DNA of 64,000 nucleotides from an uncultured Bacilli bacterium (GCA_934167875.1 CAKPMC010000006.1:1-64000); one strand, 5' to 3'. Shown: positions 50,278 to 59,471, counted from the first letter of the stretch. Program-made: numbers and translations. The notes: a model not told the origin generated them from the letters alone.

Positions 50278-51533
50278 GAATATTTACTGAAACATACACT
50301 CCTTATATTAGTGGTTTAGTTACTAGTGAAGTTATGCTTAAAAAGGGTTTAGAAAAACTAGGACATGAAGTTTATGTAGTAACAGCAAATCTAGAATCAT
50401 TTCATTATGAATATGATGAAAAAGAAAGAGTTTTAAAAGTACCTGGCATTCCAACCGGTATATATGATTCAAGATTAACGGCGGTTTATCCATTAAAAGC
50501 CGTAAATAAAATTAAAAGTTGGAATCTTGATATAATTCATTCTCAAACTGAATTTGCTATAGGAACTTTTGCTAGAATAATGGCTTATCAATTAGATATA
50601 CCTTTAGTTCATACTTACCATACTATGTATGAAGATTACATTCATTATATAACTAAAGGTTATTTTGACAAATCAAGTAAGAAAATAGTTGAATATTTAA
50701 CTCTTTTCTATTGTGATAAAACAGCTAGTGAATTAATTGTTCCTACTAAGAAAACTTATGATTTATTTAAAGAAAAGTATCAAGTAGATAGAAATATTCA
50801 TATAATCCCAACTGGAATAGAATTAGAAAGATTCTACACTGAACAGATTGACTCTAAAAAATTAGAATCATTGCGTAAAAAAGAAAAAATTAAAAAAGAT
50901 GATTTTGTATTATTATTTATAGGCAGATTAGCCCAAGAAAAAAATGTTGTTTATATAATAGATGTAATTAAAGATATTATTCCAAAATGTCCTAAAATAA
51001 AGTTGTTAATAGTTGGTGATGGACCAGATTTTGAAGAATATAAAGAATTAATAACTAAATATAAAATAGAAGATAATGTTATTATGACAGGAAAGGTTCC
51101 TTGGGAAAAAGTTCCGTATTATTATCACTTAGCTGATTTATTTTTAACTGCGTCACATACAGAAACTCAGGGTTTAACAGTAATTGAAGCTATGGCTTCA
51201 AGTGTACCTCCTATATGTATAGACGATGAAAGTTTCAGAAATACTGTTGTTGATGGTTTAAATGGTAGAATATTTAATACAGAAGAAGAATGTAAAAACA
51301 TTATCATCGAATTATATAATGATCCTCAAAAATTGGAAAGATTATCTAAACAAGCAAGAATTAATTCAGATCGTTTCAGTTCTAAATATTTTGCTGAATC
51401 AGTTTTAGATGTTTATAAATATGCAATAGTTAATAAAAAACAGCGTACAGGCTTATTTGGAAAACTAGTAGATAAGGTAAAAGGCTCTAAGGAAGAAGTA
51501 AAGGATACTAAAGATGAAGTTGATAATAAGTAA
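50268..51533 (+). CDS. GT4-family glycosyltransferase (diacylglycerol glucosyltransferase-like)
   Basis: A 421-residue retaining glycosyltransferase with two Rossmann domains. N-terminal RIGIFTETYTPYISGLVTSE and HSQTEFAIGTFARIM; middle FIGRLAQEKNVVYIIDVI; donor site GDGPDFEEYKEL and the E-x7-E motif in HTETQGLTVIEAMA. The pattern is that of alpha-monoglucosyldiacylglycerol synthases known from Mollicutes and Bacilli. The last about 30 residues are charged (KLVDKVKGSKEEVKDTKDEV), possibly an amphipathic membrane-association helix. It overlaps the preceding gene by 10 bp and tpiA by 20 bp. Confidence 0.9.
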   Translation: MRIGIFTETYTPYISGLVTSEVMLKKGLEKLGHEVYVVTANLESFHYEYDEKERVLKVPGIPTGIYDSRLTAVYPLKAVNKIKSWNLDIIHSQTEFAIGTFARIMAYQLDIPLVHTYHTMYEDYIHYITKGYFDKSSKKIVEYLTLFYCDKTASELIVPTKKTYDLFKEKYQVDRNIHIIPTGIELERFYTEQIDSKKLESLRKKEKIKKDDFVLLFIGRLAQEKNVVYIIDVIKDIIPKCPKIKLLIVGDGPDFEEYKELITKYKIEDNVIMTGKVPWEKVPYYYHLADLFLTASHTETQGLTVIEAMASSVPPICIDDESFRNTVVDGLNGRIFNTEEECKNIIIELYNDPQKLERLSKQARINSDRFSSKYFAESVLDVYKYAIVNKKQRTGLFGKLVDKVKGSKEEVKDTKDEVDNK

Positions 51534-52188
51534 CCATAAAAATGGTTTATCAGATGAAAAATTAAATGATTATCTATTAAATATAAATAATCTTGATACA
51601 TCAAATATTAAATTAATAATTTGTCCAAGTACAAAACACTTAGCAGCTTTTAAAAATAGTAATTGTATAATAGGAAGTCAGGACATAGAAAATAACAATT
51701 TAGAATATTTAAAAAATAATCGAGTTGAATATACTATTGTTGGACATTCTTATAATAGAAAAAAATATAATGAGACAAACACTGAAATTAATATAAAAGT
51801 AAAGGAATTAATCAAAAATAATATTATGCCTATTTTATGCATTGGCGAAGAAACTATGAATCAGTCTAATATCTACCAAATATTAGATGAACAGTTAGAA
51901 GAAGGTTTAAAAGATATTAAACAGAAGTTAATCATAGCATATGAACCAGTCTGGGCAATTAGTAGTGGTAATATACCAAGTAATGATATTTTAATAGACA
52001 GAATCAATTATATTATAAAAAAAGTAGTTGAAATAACTGGAAATATGCCATTAATGATTTATGGTGGTAGTGTTAATGAAAAAACTATCTTATCTCTAAA
52101 AGAAATAACTGAAATAGATGGTTATTTAATAGGTGTAATTAGTTTAGAAATAGATAAATTAAAAAGAATAATTGAGGTGGTTAGATGA
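51514..52188 (+). CDS. tpiA: Triosephosphate isomerase, short divergent form
   Basis: At 224 residues it is about 25 shorter than usual TIM. The catalytic residues are kept: Asn7 and Lys9 (ISNHKNG), His78 (VGHSYNR) and Glu144 (AYEPVWAI), with YGGSVN for phosphate binding. Two things are odd. The dimer-interface loop is cut (GSQDIENNNLEYL instead of the long A-Q-N-x...G-A-F-T-G-E segment), and the final phosphate loop GG-A-S-L reads IGVISLE. Activity is likely but may be lowered. Start ATG overlaps the glycosyltransferase gene by 20 bp. It interconverts dihydroxyacetone phosphate and glyceraldehyde 3-phosphate. Confidence 0.88.
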   Translation: MKLIISNHKNGLSDEKLNDYLLNINNLDTSNIKLIICPSTKHLAAFKNSNCIIGSQDIENNNLEYLKNNRVEYTIVGHSYNRKKYNETNTEINIKVKELIKNNIMPILCIGEETMNQSNIYQILDEQLEEGLKDIKQKLIIAYEPVWAISSGNIPSNDILIDRINYIIKKVVEITGNMPLMIYGGSVNEKTILSLKEITEIDGYLIGVISLEIDKLKRIIEVVR

Positions 52189-52352
52189 TAGCTAGTATTT
52201 TTACAGATATATGGGACAAAATTAATCAAGTATTTGGTGATTTTTACGATTTTATCATGGAAAATTATGATAAACCATTTTTATGGATTATATTATTTGG
52301 TGTTTTATTATTGATTGCTTATGCAACAATAGCTAATTTGACAAATAAATAG
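52185..52352 (+). CDS. Small single-pass membrane protein
   Basis: A 55-residue ORF whose ATG overlaps the tpiA stop (ATGA), with GAGGTGGTTAG just upstream as ribosome site. The N-terminal half is amphipathic (IASIFTDIWDKINQVFGDFY) and the second half is a membrane helix (FLWIILFGVLLLIAYATIA) with a short tail. No family recognised. Coupling to tpiA and a good start make it a likely real gene. Its last codons contain one of the two 0A-like repeats upstream of spo0A. Confidence 0.65.
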   Translation: MIASIFTDIWDKINQVFGDFYDFIMENYDKPFLWIILFGVLLLIAYATIANLTNK

Positions 52353-52367
52353 CTAATTCGACAAATA
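52331..52367 (-). promoter_or_regulatory. Tandem 0A-box-like repeats upstream of spo0A
   Basis: AGCTAATTTGACAAATA (52331-52347) and AGCTAATTCGACAAATA (52351-52367) are near-identical direct repeats 20 bp apart. Read on the minus strand the second contains TGTCGAA (52357-52363), the Spo0A box core, and the first contains TGTCAAA. They suggest autoregulation by Spo0A. Confidence 0.6.
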
Positions 52368-52388
52368 TTGACATATGTTGTCAATATT
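52364..52388. promoter_or_regulatory. Perfect palindrome upstream of spo0A
   Basis: AATATTGACA (52364-52373) and TGTCAATATT (52379-52388) form a 10-bp inverted repeat with a 5-bp spacer and no T-run after it. It looks like an operator for a dimeric regulator rather than a terminator. A TATAAT follows at 52417-52422. Confidence 0.6.
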
Positions 52389-52453
52389 AGCTGTATCATT
52401 TTGTTGAATATTATTATATAATAATACTTGCGTGAAGTACGAAAGGAGACAAA

Positions 52454-53227
52454 ATGGAAAAAATCAGAGTACTTATGATCGATGATAACATCGAGTTAGT
52501 AAGCATGATTAAGGAGTACTTTAATAATCACGCTAGTATAGAGATTGTATTAGAAGCAAATGATGGACAAGAAGGTATTGATTTAGCCAAAAAGTATCAA
52601 CAAAATTATGATGTTATTATTTTGGATTTAATTATGCCTAAGAAAGATGGCTTATCAGTATTAGAGGAATTAAAAATTGAAAATATTGATAAAAAGATAA
52701 TTGTTTTAACTTCTTATAATGCTCAAGATATGATTAGAAAAGTATCAGAGTTAGGAGTAAATTATTTTATCTTAAAACCATTTGAATTAACAGACTTAGA
52801 AAAAAGAATTGAAGATTGCCGTGAAATTAAAAATTATAATAATACTTCGATTGATATTTATCATAATAATCTTCAAATATCAATTACTAAAATTCTACAT
52901 GAATTAGGAATACCATCTCATATTAAAGGGTATCAATATATAAGAGAGGGAATATCAATTCTTTATGAAAAACCTGAAGTCATTGGTGGAATAACCAAAG
53001 AATTATATCCTGATATAGCTTCAAAGTTTGATACAACAGTATCCCGAGTAGAACGAGCTATTCGCCACGCCATTGAGGTAAGTTGGAATAGAGGAGATTG
53101 GGATTTAATGGAAGAAATATTTGGTCACAGTGTTGATATTGATAAAGCTAAACCAACGAACTCAGAATTCATTGTAACGGTAGCCGATAAATTAAGATTA
53201 GAATTTCAAAAGGACTATATTAAGTGA
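52454..53227 (+). CDS. spo0A: Sporulation master regulator Spo0A
   Basis: A 257-residue response regulator. The receiver domain (about 1-125) has the acidic pocket Asp10-Asp11, phospho-acceptor Asp58 in [10 protein letters not shown], the Thr/Ser switch in VLTSYN and Lys in FILKPFE. The Spo0A-specific output domain (about 145-257) contains [40 protein letters not shown] and the recognition helix [15 protein letters not shown]. It implies that this AT-rich bacterium can enter, or descends from bacteria that entered, endospore formation. Start is ATG after GAAAGGAGACAAA. It is followed by a terminator and two sigma factor genes. Confidence 0.97.
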   Translation: MEKIRVLMIDDNIELVSMIKEYFNNHASIEIVLEANDGQEGIDLAKKYQQNYDVIILDLIMPKKDGLSVLEELKIENIDKKIIVLTSYNAQDMIRKVSELGVNYFILKPFELTDLEKRIEDCREIKNYNNTSIDIYHNNLQISITKILHELGIPSHIKGYQYIREGISILYEKPEVIGGITKELYPDIASKFDTTVSRVERAIRHAIEVSWNRGDWDLMEEIFGHSVDIDKAKPTNSEFIVTVADKLRLEFQKDYIK

Positions 53228-53242
53228 AATAGTTCTTTTTTC
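53211..53242 (+). terminator. spo0A terminator
   Basis: AGGACTA pairs with TAGTTCT across the stop codon, followed by TTTTTCTTT. Confidence 0.7.
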
Positions 53243-53297
53243 TTTACATTTTTACTAAAATAATGTATAATATGTCTACGAAAAAGAGGTGATGGCT

Positions 53298-54584
53298 ATG
53301 GATTTTGCTTTGTTTTTAAAGATGCATTATAATCAAATAGCAGAGTTAATTAACAACTATAGCTATATAAAAAATAAAGACGTTCAAAAAGAAATTGTAG
53401 ATATTATTGAAAATGAAGTTTCTAAAGATAAGAATGTATCATTTAGTACAATAGAAAGCATAGTTTCAGAAAAATACTCTTGTCAATCAAACAAACAACC
53501 ATCAGATGATAAAGATACTTTAATAGCACTTATTGATCAATTAAATAATTATGATGCCGATTTAACTATAGAAGATTACATTCAATTAATTAATGATAAT
53601 GCTGAGATAGAAGAATGGTTATCAGAATTAGTATCAAGTTTTGAAGTTAACGATAATGACGAATTAATCATTCCTGCAAATGAAAAGAATAAAAACATAG
53701 TAAAGATTTATTGTAGAGAAAATGGTATTTCAATCCAAGGAGAAGTATCAAATTATTCAGAAAATAATTATAATCAACATTTATATGAAATAAATGAAAG
53801 AGCTCTGTTAACAAAAGAAGAAGAATATGAGCTAGCAATAAGAATTAAAAATGGCGATAAAGAGGCAAAAAATAAATTGATTGAATCTAATTTACGTTTA
53901 GTAAAATCAATAGCCAAAAGATATTTAAATAGAGGTATATCATTGGATGATTTAATTCAAGAAGGTAGTTTAGGTTTAATAACTGCAGCAGAAAAGTTTG
54001 ATCCTGATAAAGGATATAGATTTTCAACATATGCAACTTGGTGGATTCGTCAAGGAATTTTACGATCTATTTACAATAAAGGAAAAAGCATAAGATTACC
54101 AATCAAACTAGAACTAGAAATTAATGAATATTATAATATAAAATCAAAGTTAATTAAAGAATTGTTTCGTGAACCAACTGATGAGGAAGTAGCGCAAAGA
54201 ATGAATTTGAGTATAGATAGAATAAAAGAGTTTAAAGTTTATGATCGAAAAACAATTTCATTAGATTTAAAAGTTGGTAATGATGAAGATGACTGTTTAG
54301 GAGATTTTGTAGCCATAAATAATGGTATGACTACAGAAGATTATGTGTTAGAAGTATTATTACAAGAAGATGTACAAAAAGTACTATCAAAGTGTTTAAC
54401 ACCATTGGAAAAAGAAATTATAGAATTACGATTTGGAATTAATAGGAATAACCCTATGACGCAAAATGACATTGGTAAGAATTATAATGTCAGTCATCAG
54501 AGAATATGTCAAATAGAAACAAGAGCCATTCAGAAATTAAAAAGATTATCAAGCACTAAAAAATTAATAGACTATTATCAGTAA
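53298..54584 (+). CDS. Second primary-type sigma factor (RpoD paralogue)
   Basis: A 428-residue sigma-70 family protein. Region 1.1-like N-terminus ([20 protein letters not shown]) is paralogous to that of the next gene. Region 2 includes [20 protein letters not shown], then [20 protein letters not shown], region 3 [15 protein letters not shown], and region 4.2 [20 protein letters not shown]. The core -10 recognition helix keeps the WWIRQ motif, but region 4.2 differs ([20 protein letters not shown] instead of VTRERIRQIEAKSLRKLRSP), so -35 choice should differ. The ribosome site GAGGTGATGG favours 53298; GTG 53289 is in frame. It lies directly after spo0A and 12 bp before rpoD. Confidence 0.9.
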   Translation: MDFALFLKMHYNQIAELINNYSYIKNKDVQKEIVDIIENEVSKDKNVSFSTIESIVSEKYSCQSNKQPSDDKDTLIALIDQLNNYDADLTIEDYIQLINDNAEIEEWLSELVSSFEVNDNDELIIPANEKNKNIVKIYCRENGISIQGEVSNYSENNYNQHLYEINERALLTKEEEYELAIRIKNGDKEAKNKLIESNLRLVKSIAKRYLNRGISLDDLIQEGSLGLITAAEKFDPDKGYRFSTYATWWIRQGILRSIYNKGKSIRLPIKLELEINEYYNIKSKLIKELFREPTDEEVAQRMNLSIDRIKEFKVYDRKTISLDLKVGNDEDDCLGDFVAINNGMTTEDYVLEVLLQEDVQKVLSKCLTPLEKEIIELRFGINRNNPMTQNDIGKNYNVSHQRICQIETRAIQKLKRLSSTKKLIDYYQ

Positions 54585-54596
54585 AGGAGTGATTAT

Positions 54597-55943
54597 ATGG
54601 AAATGTCAGTATATTTAAAAAAACATACTAAAGAAATAGCTGAACTTATTGAAAAGTATAGTTATGTTGAAGATGTTAATGTACAAGAAGTAATACTTAG
54701 TATTATTGAAAATCATCTTAAAAAAAATCAGAATGTATCATTTGAAAATATCACTAAATCTGTTGACAAATTTTTTGAAGTAAAAGATGCTAAAAAATTA
54801 TCACCAACAGAGTTAACTAATAAATATGTAAGACAGTTGATTGAAGGTGGCACAGAAAATATTTTGTTACCATTCTCTAAAAGACTAGTTGCCTATAAAG
54901 TTCAATTAGATCCAGAAGATTATTTAGAAATTATTAAAAACAATAAAATAATAAAAACGGAGTTGCAAGAATTAATTGATAGTTATGACACTAATGACAA
55001 AAATGAAGTTATTTTACCCAAAAATTTTGCTAATTACCATTTAAGAAACTTAATAGAAGGATATTGTTTATTAAATAAAATAGAAATATATGAACCTCAA
55101 CTAATTGAAAATGATCCTACAATGACAGATGATATAAGATTGTATTTAAAAGAAATAAGTAAAGTACCATTATTAACTAAAGAGTTAGAATATAAATATG
55201 CTGTTGCTACCAAAGCTGGTGATGAAATAGCTAGAAAAAAATTAATTGAATCTAATCTACGTTATGTTGTAGCTATAGCTAAAAAATATATAGGTAGTGG
55301 AATGACCTTATTAGATTTAATCCAAGAAGGAAATATTGGCTTAATGAAAGCTGTAGATAAGTATGATCCTGAAATGGGATATAGATTTACTACATATGCA
55401 ACCTGGTGGATACGACAAGCTATTACTCGTTCGATAGCTGATCAGTCTCGAACTATTAGAATACCAGTTCATTTACATGATAGAGTCAACAAAATGAATA
55501 GAGTATCAAAATACTTATATCAAAAGTTAGGCCATGATCCAAGTGATGAAGAACTAGCAAAAGAATTAAATTTAACTGTTAAAGATATATTAGATATGAG
55601 ACAGATAAGTCAAGAATTAGTATCATTAGAAAGACCTATAGGTGAGGATGAAGATGATACTGTTGGCCAATTTATAAGTGATGATAAACCAACACCAGAA
55701 GAAGAAGCAATCAATAATAAATTTCAAGAAGAAGTAATTAAACTATTAGATTGTTTGACAGAAAGAGAAAGAAAAGTTATCGAACTTCGTTTTGGAATAG
55801 GAGTACCTGAACCTATGACACTTGAAGAAGTTGGCCACATATTTGGTGTAACAAGAGAAAGAATTCGCCAAATAGAAGCCAAATCATTAAGAAAATTAAG
55901 AAGTCCACTTAGGTCAAAGCACTTAAGAGGATATATTGATTAA
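54597..55943 (+). CDS. rpoD: Primary RNA polymerase sigma factor
   Basis: A 448-residue housekeeping sigma factor. Region 1.2 DPTMTDDIRLYLKEISKVPL, region 2 DLIQEGNIGLMKAVDKYDPE and [20 protein letters not shown], region 3.0 IRIPVHLHDRVNKMNRV, region 3.1 with SDEELAKELNLTVKDI, and region 4.2 EEVGHIFGVTRERIRQIEAK, then SLRKLRSPLRSKHLRGYID. All core-binding and promoter-contact motifs are standard. Start is ATG after AAAGGAGTGATTAT. dnaG, which usually precedes rpoD, is not here; instead a paralogous sigma factor precedes it. Confidence 0.97.
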   Translation: MEMSVYLKKHTKEIAELIEKYSYVEDVNVQEVILSIIENHLKKNQNVSFENITKSVDKFFEVKDAKKLSPTELTNKYVRQLIEGGTENILLPFSKRLVAYKVQLDPEDYLEIIKNNKIIKTELQELIDSYDTNDKNEVILPKNFANYHLRNLIEGYCLLNKIEIYEPQLIENDPTMTDDIRLYLKEISKVPLLTKELEYKYAVATKAGDEIARKKLIESNLRYVVAIAKKYIGSGMTLLDLIQEGNIGLMKAVDKYDPEMGYRFTTYATWWIRQAITRSIADQSRTIRIPVHLHDRVNKMNRVSKYLYQKLGHDPSDEELAKELNLTVKDILDMRQISQELVSLERPIGEDEDDTVGQFISDDKPTPEEEAINNKFQEEVIKLLDCLTERERKVIELRFGIGVPEPMTLEEVGHIFGVTRERIRQIEAKSLRKLRSPLRSKHLRGYID

Positions 55944-55970
55944 AGATACAAATCATTGTATCTTTTTTCT
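55942..55970 (+). terminator. rpoD terminator
   Basis: AAAGATACAA pairs with TTGTATCTTT around ATCA, followed by a T-run. Confidence 0.88.
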
Positions 55971-56050
55971 TATCTTTTATTACTTCAATTGACATTATTT
56001 TGAAAGAAAACTATAATAGAATTATAAATAATGTAAGGAGGATACGATTT

Positions 56051-57325
56051 ATGGAACGAAAAATATATTCTGATTTACTTAAATGGAAAAAGGATTCTAA
56101 TAGAAAGCCCCTTTTAATTTATGGCAATAAGCAGATTGGTAAAACCTATACAACTATAGAATTTGGAGAAAGGGAATATAAAACAGTAGCATACATTAAT
56201 ACTTATAATAATCAACAATTATTAAGTATCATGCAAAAAGAAAGAACTATTGATAAAATAATAGCTAGACTATCTTTATTAGTAGGAGAAACTATTTTAA
56301 AAAATGATACTTTAATTATATTAGATAATGTTGTAGATGAAGACATTGTTAAAGCAGTTAAAAAATTTGGTAAGGAACAAAATGATTACCATATTATTAT
56401 GATAACTTCTTTAAAAGAAAAATTGTTAACTTTTAAAGGCGAAGAACTACAATATAAATACATGTTTGCTATGGATTTTGAGGAATATTTACGTGCTGTT
56501 GGCAATGTTGAACTAATTGATTTCATTAAAACATCATATCGCAATAATAAACCGATGCCTTTTCATAATATAGCTATGGATTATTATGAAGAATACTTAA
56601 TGACTGGTGGATTACCAGAAAGTGTTCAAGCTAACATCAATAAAGAAACAGATTTAAAAGTTAGAATTATTCATGAAAAACAGTTAGATTGCTATAAAGA
56701 ACAGTTATTATATATGAATAATTTAATTGATGTATCAAGAGCTAATGAAGTATTAAACATTTTACCATATCAGTTATTAAAACCAAATCGTAAATTCCAA
56801 TACGGTTTAATGAGAACAGGTGGACGTAGCAAAGATTATGAAAAAGCTATAGAATTTTTAACCAACAATGGTATTATTTACAAGTGTCATAAAATAAGTG
56901 AGGTAAAACCACCTCTTAGTAAATGCAAAGATCCAGAAAGCTTTAAATTATATTTAAATGATACAGGTGTTTTATTTATGATGATGCACCTATCTAAATT
57001 AAAACTATTTACTGATGATAACTTAAAATATATTCTATATGAAAATAACTTAGCAGATACTATTATTTCATGTGGATATAATCTATATTATTACCAGTCA
57101 GATGGCAAAGCAGAAGTACCTTTTGTTGTTCAAACTAGAGCTGGTAAAGTAATTCCAATAGAAATAGTAAATAAGAACCTATCAAAAGCAAAATCTTTAT
57201 CTTTATTTATGAGTAAATTTAATATTAATGAAGCAATTCGTTTTACTGATGATAATTTTAGTATTAAAAAAGGAATCAAGTATGTTCCTATTTATGCATC
57301 TTTTTGTCTTAAAGAAAATTTATAG
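56051..57325 (+). CDS. AAA_14/DUF4143 ATPase with degenerate nuclease tail
   Basis: A 424-residue protein of the common 'AAA ATPase + DUF4143' group. Walker A is YGNKQIGKTYTT (about 25-36); Walker B is LIILDNV, where the usual catalytic acid after LD (LDEI) is Asn. The DUF4143 part includes DFEEYLRA, YYEEYLMTGGLPESVQANIN and a C-terminal LNDTGVLFMMM. The final PD-(D/E)xK-like segment reads AEVPFVVQTRAGKVIPIEIV, where active forms have E-x-D-F and E-x-K; the Asp and Lys are missing. Start at 56051 follows GTAAGGAGGATACGATTT. Function unknown; probably not a nuclease. Confidence 0.82.
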   Translation: MERKIYSDLLKWKKDSNRKPLLIYGNKQIGKTYTTIEFGEREYKTVAYINTYNNQQLLSIMQKERTIDKIIARLSLLVGETILKNDTLIILDNVVDEDIVKAVKKFGKEQNDYHIIMITSLKEKLLTFKGEELQYKYMFAMDFEEYLRAVGNVELIDFIKTSYRNNKPMPFHNIAMDYYEEYLMTGGLPESVQANINKETDLKVRIIHEKQLDCYKEQLLYMNNLIDVSRANEVLNILPYQLLKPNRKFQYGLMRTGGRSKDYEKAIEFLTNNGIIYKCHKISEVKPPLSKCKDPESFKLYLNDTGVLFMMMHLSKLKLFTDDNLKYILYENNLADTIISCGYNLYYYQSDGKAEVPFVVQTRAGKVIPIEIVNKNLSKAKSLSLFMSKFNINEAIRFTDDNFSIKKGIKYVPIYASFCLKENL

Positions 57326-57339
57326 AAAAGAGGAAAATA

Positions 57340-58839
57340 ATGAAACCAGTTTTATTAACTATTATTGATGGATTTGGAATAAGAGATGAAATTAAAGGTA
57401 ATGCAGTGAAATTAGCAAGTAAACCAAATTATGATTACTTATGGAATAAATATCCTCATAGTACATTAGAGGCAAGTGGTGAAGCTGTTGGTCTACCTGC
57501 TGGGCAAATGGGAAATTCAGAAGTAGGTCATATGAATATAGGCGCAGGGCGTCTTGTTTATCAACCTCAAGAACTAATAAATTCTAGTATTAGAAATAAA
57601 GAGTTTTTCCATAATGAAGAAATCTTAAAAGTAATAACTCATGTTAAACAAGAAAATTCTAAATTACACATTATGGGTCTAGTTAGTGATGGTGGAGTAC
57701 ATTCTCATATTAATCATTTATTGGCATTATTAGATATGTGCAAACAAAATAATATTGAAAAATTATATCTTCATTTATTTACTGATGGCAGAGATGTAGA
57801 TCCACATAGTGCCAAAAAATATATAGATCAAGTACAGAACAAGTTAAACGAAATTGGTATAGGCAAGATCTCTAGTATAAGTGGAAGATATTATGCTATG
57901 GATAGAGATAATAATTATGATCGTTTAATAAAAGCTTATGACGTTATTATTAATGATAGTGAAGTTATTCAAACTTCTATTGATGATTATATTACTGATA
58001 GTTATAATCGTGGAATAAGCGATGAATTTTTAATACCAGCTAGTTTTGATCCAAATGGTAAAATTACCGAAAATGATGGTGTTATTGTTTTTAATTATCG
58101 TAAAGATCGTTTAAGAGAATTGCTAACAGCCCTAACTAATCATGATTTTAATGAGATGGAAGTGACTAAGTTCAATAATCTTAAATTAGTTACTATGTTA
58201 CCTGTAGTGGAGTCAGTTAAAGCACCTCACGCCTTCAATGATCCATCACTAAAAAACATTTTAGGTGAATATATTGCTGATCAAGGATTATCCCAATTAA
58301 GAATAGCTGAAACAGAAAAGTATGCTCACGTTACCTTCTTTTTTGATGGGGGTAAAGAAAAAGATTATCCTAATGAGAAAAAAATATTAATACCATCACC
58401 TAAAGTAGCAACTTATGATTTAAAACCAGAAATGAGTATTGAAGAAGTAACAGAATCATTGCTTAATGAATTAAATACTAATAAATATGACTTAATTATT
58501 TTAAACTTTGCCAACTGTGATATGGTTGGACATACTGGAAGTTTGGAAGCAGCAATCAAAGCTGTAGAAGCTGTAGATAAAAATTTAGGAAAACTATATC
58601 AAAAGATTCAAGAACTTAATGGTACAATGTTAATAACAGCTGATCATGGTAATTGTGAATTAATGATTGATGAAAATGATAATGTTATAACATCTCATAC
58701 AACTAATAAAGTACCATTTATAATATGTAATGAAAACTATAAACTTAAAGATGGAAAACTTGGTGATATTGCTCCAACTATTCTAAAAATAATGGATTTA
58801 AAAATTCCAGAAGAGATGACTGGAAATAGTTTAATTTAG
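57340..58839 (+). CDS. gpmI: 2,3-bisphosphoglycerate-independent phosphoglycerate mutase
   Basis: A 499-residue, Mn-dependent enzyme interconverting 3- and 2-phosphoglycerate. The phosphorylated Ser is in PAGQMGNSEVGHMNIGAGR (about 60). Metal ligands include LTIIDGFGIRDE, HLFTDGRDVDPHSAKKYIDQ, NFANCDMVGHTGSLEAAIKA and TADHGNCELM. Length is normal. Start is ATG after AGAGGAAAATA, 14 bp after the AAA gene. With gap, pgk and tpiA upstream it completes the lower glycolysis cluster of this region; enolase is not in the window. Confidence 0.96.
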   Translation: MKPVLLTIIDGFGIRDEIKGNAVKLASKPNYDYLWNKYPHSTLEASGEAVGLPAGQMGNSEVGHMNIGAGRLVYQPQELINSSIRNKEFFHNEEILKVITHVKQENSKLHIMGLVSDGGVHSHINHLLALLDMCKQNNIEKLYLHLFTDGRDVDPHSAKKYIDQVQNKLNEIGIGKISSISGRYYAMDRDNNYDRLIKAYDVIINDSEVIQTSIDDYITDSYNRGISDEFLIPASFDPNGKITENDGVIVFNYRKDRLRELLTALTNHDFNEMEVTKFNNLKLVTMLPVVESVKAPHAFNDPSLKNILGEYIADQGLSQLRIAETEKYAHVTFFFDGGKEKDYPNEKKILIPSPKVATYDLKPEMSIEEVTESLLNELNTNKYDLIILNFANCDMVGHTGSLEAAIKAVEAVDKNLGKLYQKIQELNGTMLITADHGNCELMIDENDNVITSHTTNKVPFIICNENYKLKDGKLGDIAPTILKIMDLKIPEEMTGNSLI

Positions 58840-58855
58840 TGTTTATAATTATACT

Positions 58856-58886
58856 AAAGATTGATAATGACCTATCAATCTTTTAA
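58856..58886 (+). terminator. gpmI terminator
   Basis: AAAGATTGATA (58856-58866) pairs with TATCAATCTTT (58873-58883), followed by T and A-T-rich sequence. Confidence 0.8.
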
Positions 58887-58975
58887 TATGTTTTAAACTA
58901 ACTATAGATAAAGAAGACACTTTAACTAATCAAAATTTTGTGTAAAAAAATGAAAAAAATTTTATTAAAAAAAGC

Positions 58976-59005
58976 TTGATTTCCTTATATATATTGTGTT
59001 ATACT
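58976..59005 (+). promoter_or_regulatory. Promoter of the S10 ribosomal operon
   Basis: TTGATT (58976-58981), 18-bp spacer, extended -10 TG-T-TATACT (58997-59005). Transcription would start near 59012 and give a leader of about 125 nt. Confidence 0.65.
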
Positions 59006-59011
59006 TATCCA

Positions 59012-59137
59012 TGTGTGGCTGCTTAGATGTGTGAGGTTGCTGATACGCCAGGTTAAGTTGTTAAAATTTTACTTAGCGAATTCAGGTTTTTACACGGAGC
59101 AAGTCTATACTAGATATAGGCGAAGGGAGGATTCGAA
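59012..59137 (+). ncRNA. Probable structured leader of the S10 operon
   Basis: The leader is much richer in G and C than other intergenic DNA here. It contains GTGTGGCTGCTTAGATGTGT, GAGGTTGCTGATACGCCAGG and ACACGGAGCAAG, reminiscent of conserved sequences before rpsJ in other Bacillota. Autoregulation by a ribosomal protein encoded in the operon (L4 in E. coli) would be expected, but the structure was not computed and no known family is claimed. It ends in the ribosome site GAAGGGAGG of rpsJ. Confidence 0.45.
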
Positions 59138-59455
59138 ATGTCAAAAGACAAAGTTCGCATAAGATTAAAAGCATATGATCATAGAATTCTAGACAATGCT
59201 GCAAAGAAAATAGTTGAAACAGTTAAACGTTCTGGTGGAGAAATCAGTGGACCAGTACCACTTCCAACAGAAATCGAAAAATTCACTATTTTACGTGCTG
59301 TACACAAATACAAAGACAGTCGTGAACAATTTGAAATGCGTACGCATAAGAGACTTATTGATATCAAGAACCCAAGCAAGGAAACTATTGATGCATTAGC
59401 ACATTTAGATTTACCAAGCGGTGTTGATATTCAAATCAAAGTTGAACAAAATTAA
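59138..59455 (+). CDS. rpsJ: 30S ribosomal protein S10
   Basis: A 105-residue protein of the 30S head; also the NusE partner of NusB in transcription antitermination. Typical sequence: [20 protein letters not shown], then [20 protein letters not shown] and [20 protein letters not shown]. Start ATG follows AAGGGAGGATTCGAA. First gene of the S10 operon; the next gene, rplC, begins 16 bp after its stop. Confidence 0.99.
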   Translation: MSKDKVRIRLKAYDHRILDNAAKKIVETVKRSGGEISGPVPLPTEIEKFTILRAVHKYKDSREQFEMRTHKRLIDIKNPSKETIDALAHLDLPSGVDIQIKVEQN

Positions 59456-59471
59456 TTAGGAGGAAAGTAAA

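Noticed and set aside
52364..52388. Palindrome before spo0A as a terminator of the tpiA operon
   Set aside because: There is no T-run after the stem and it is AT-rich and symmetrical, more like an operator; a weak terminator role is not fully excluded.
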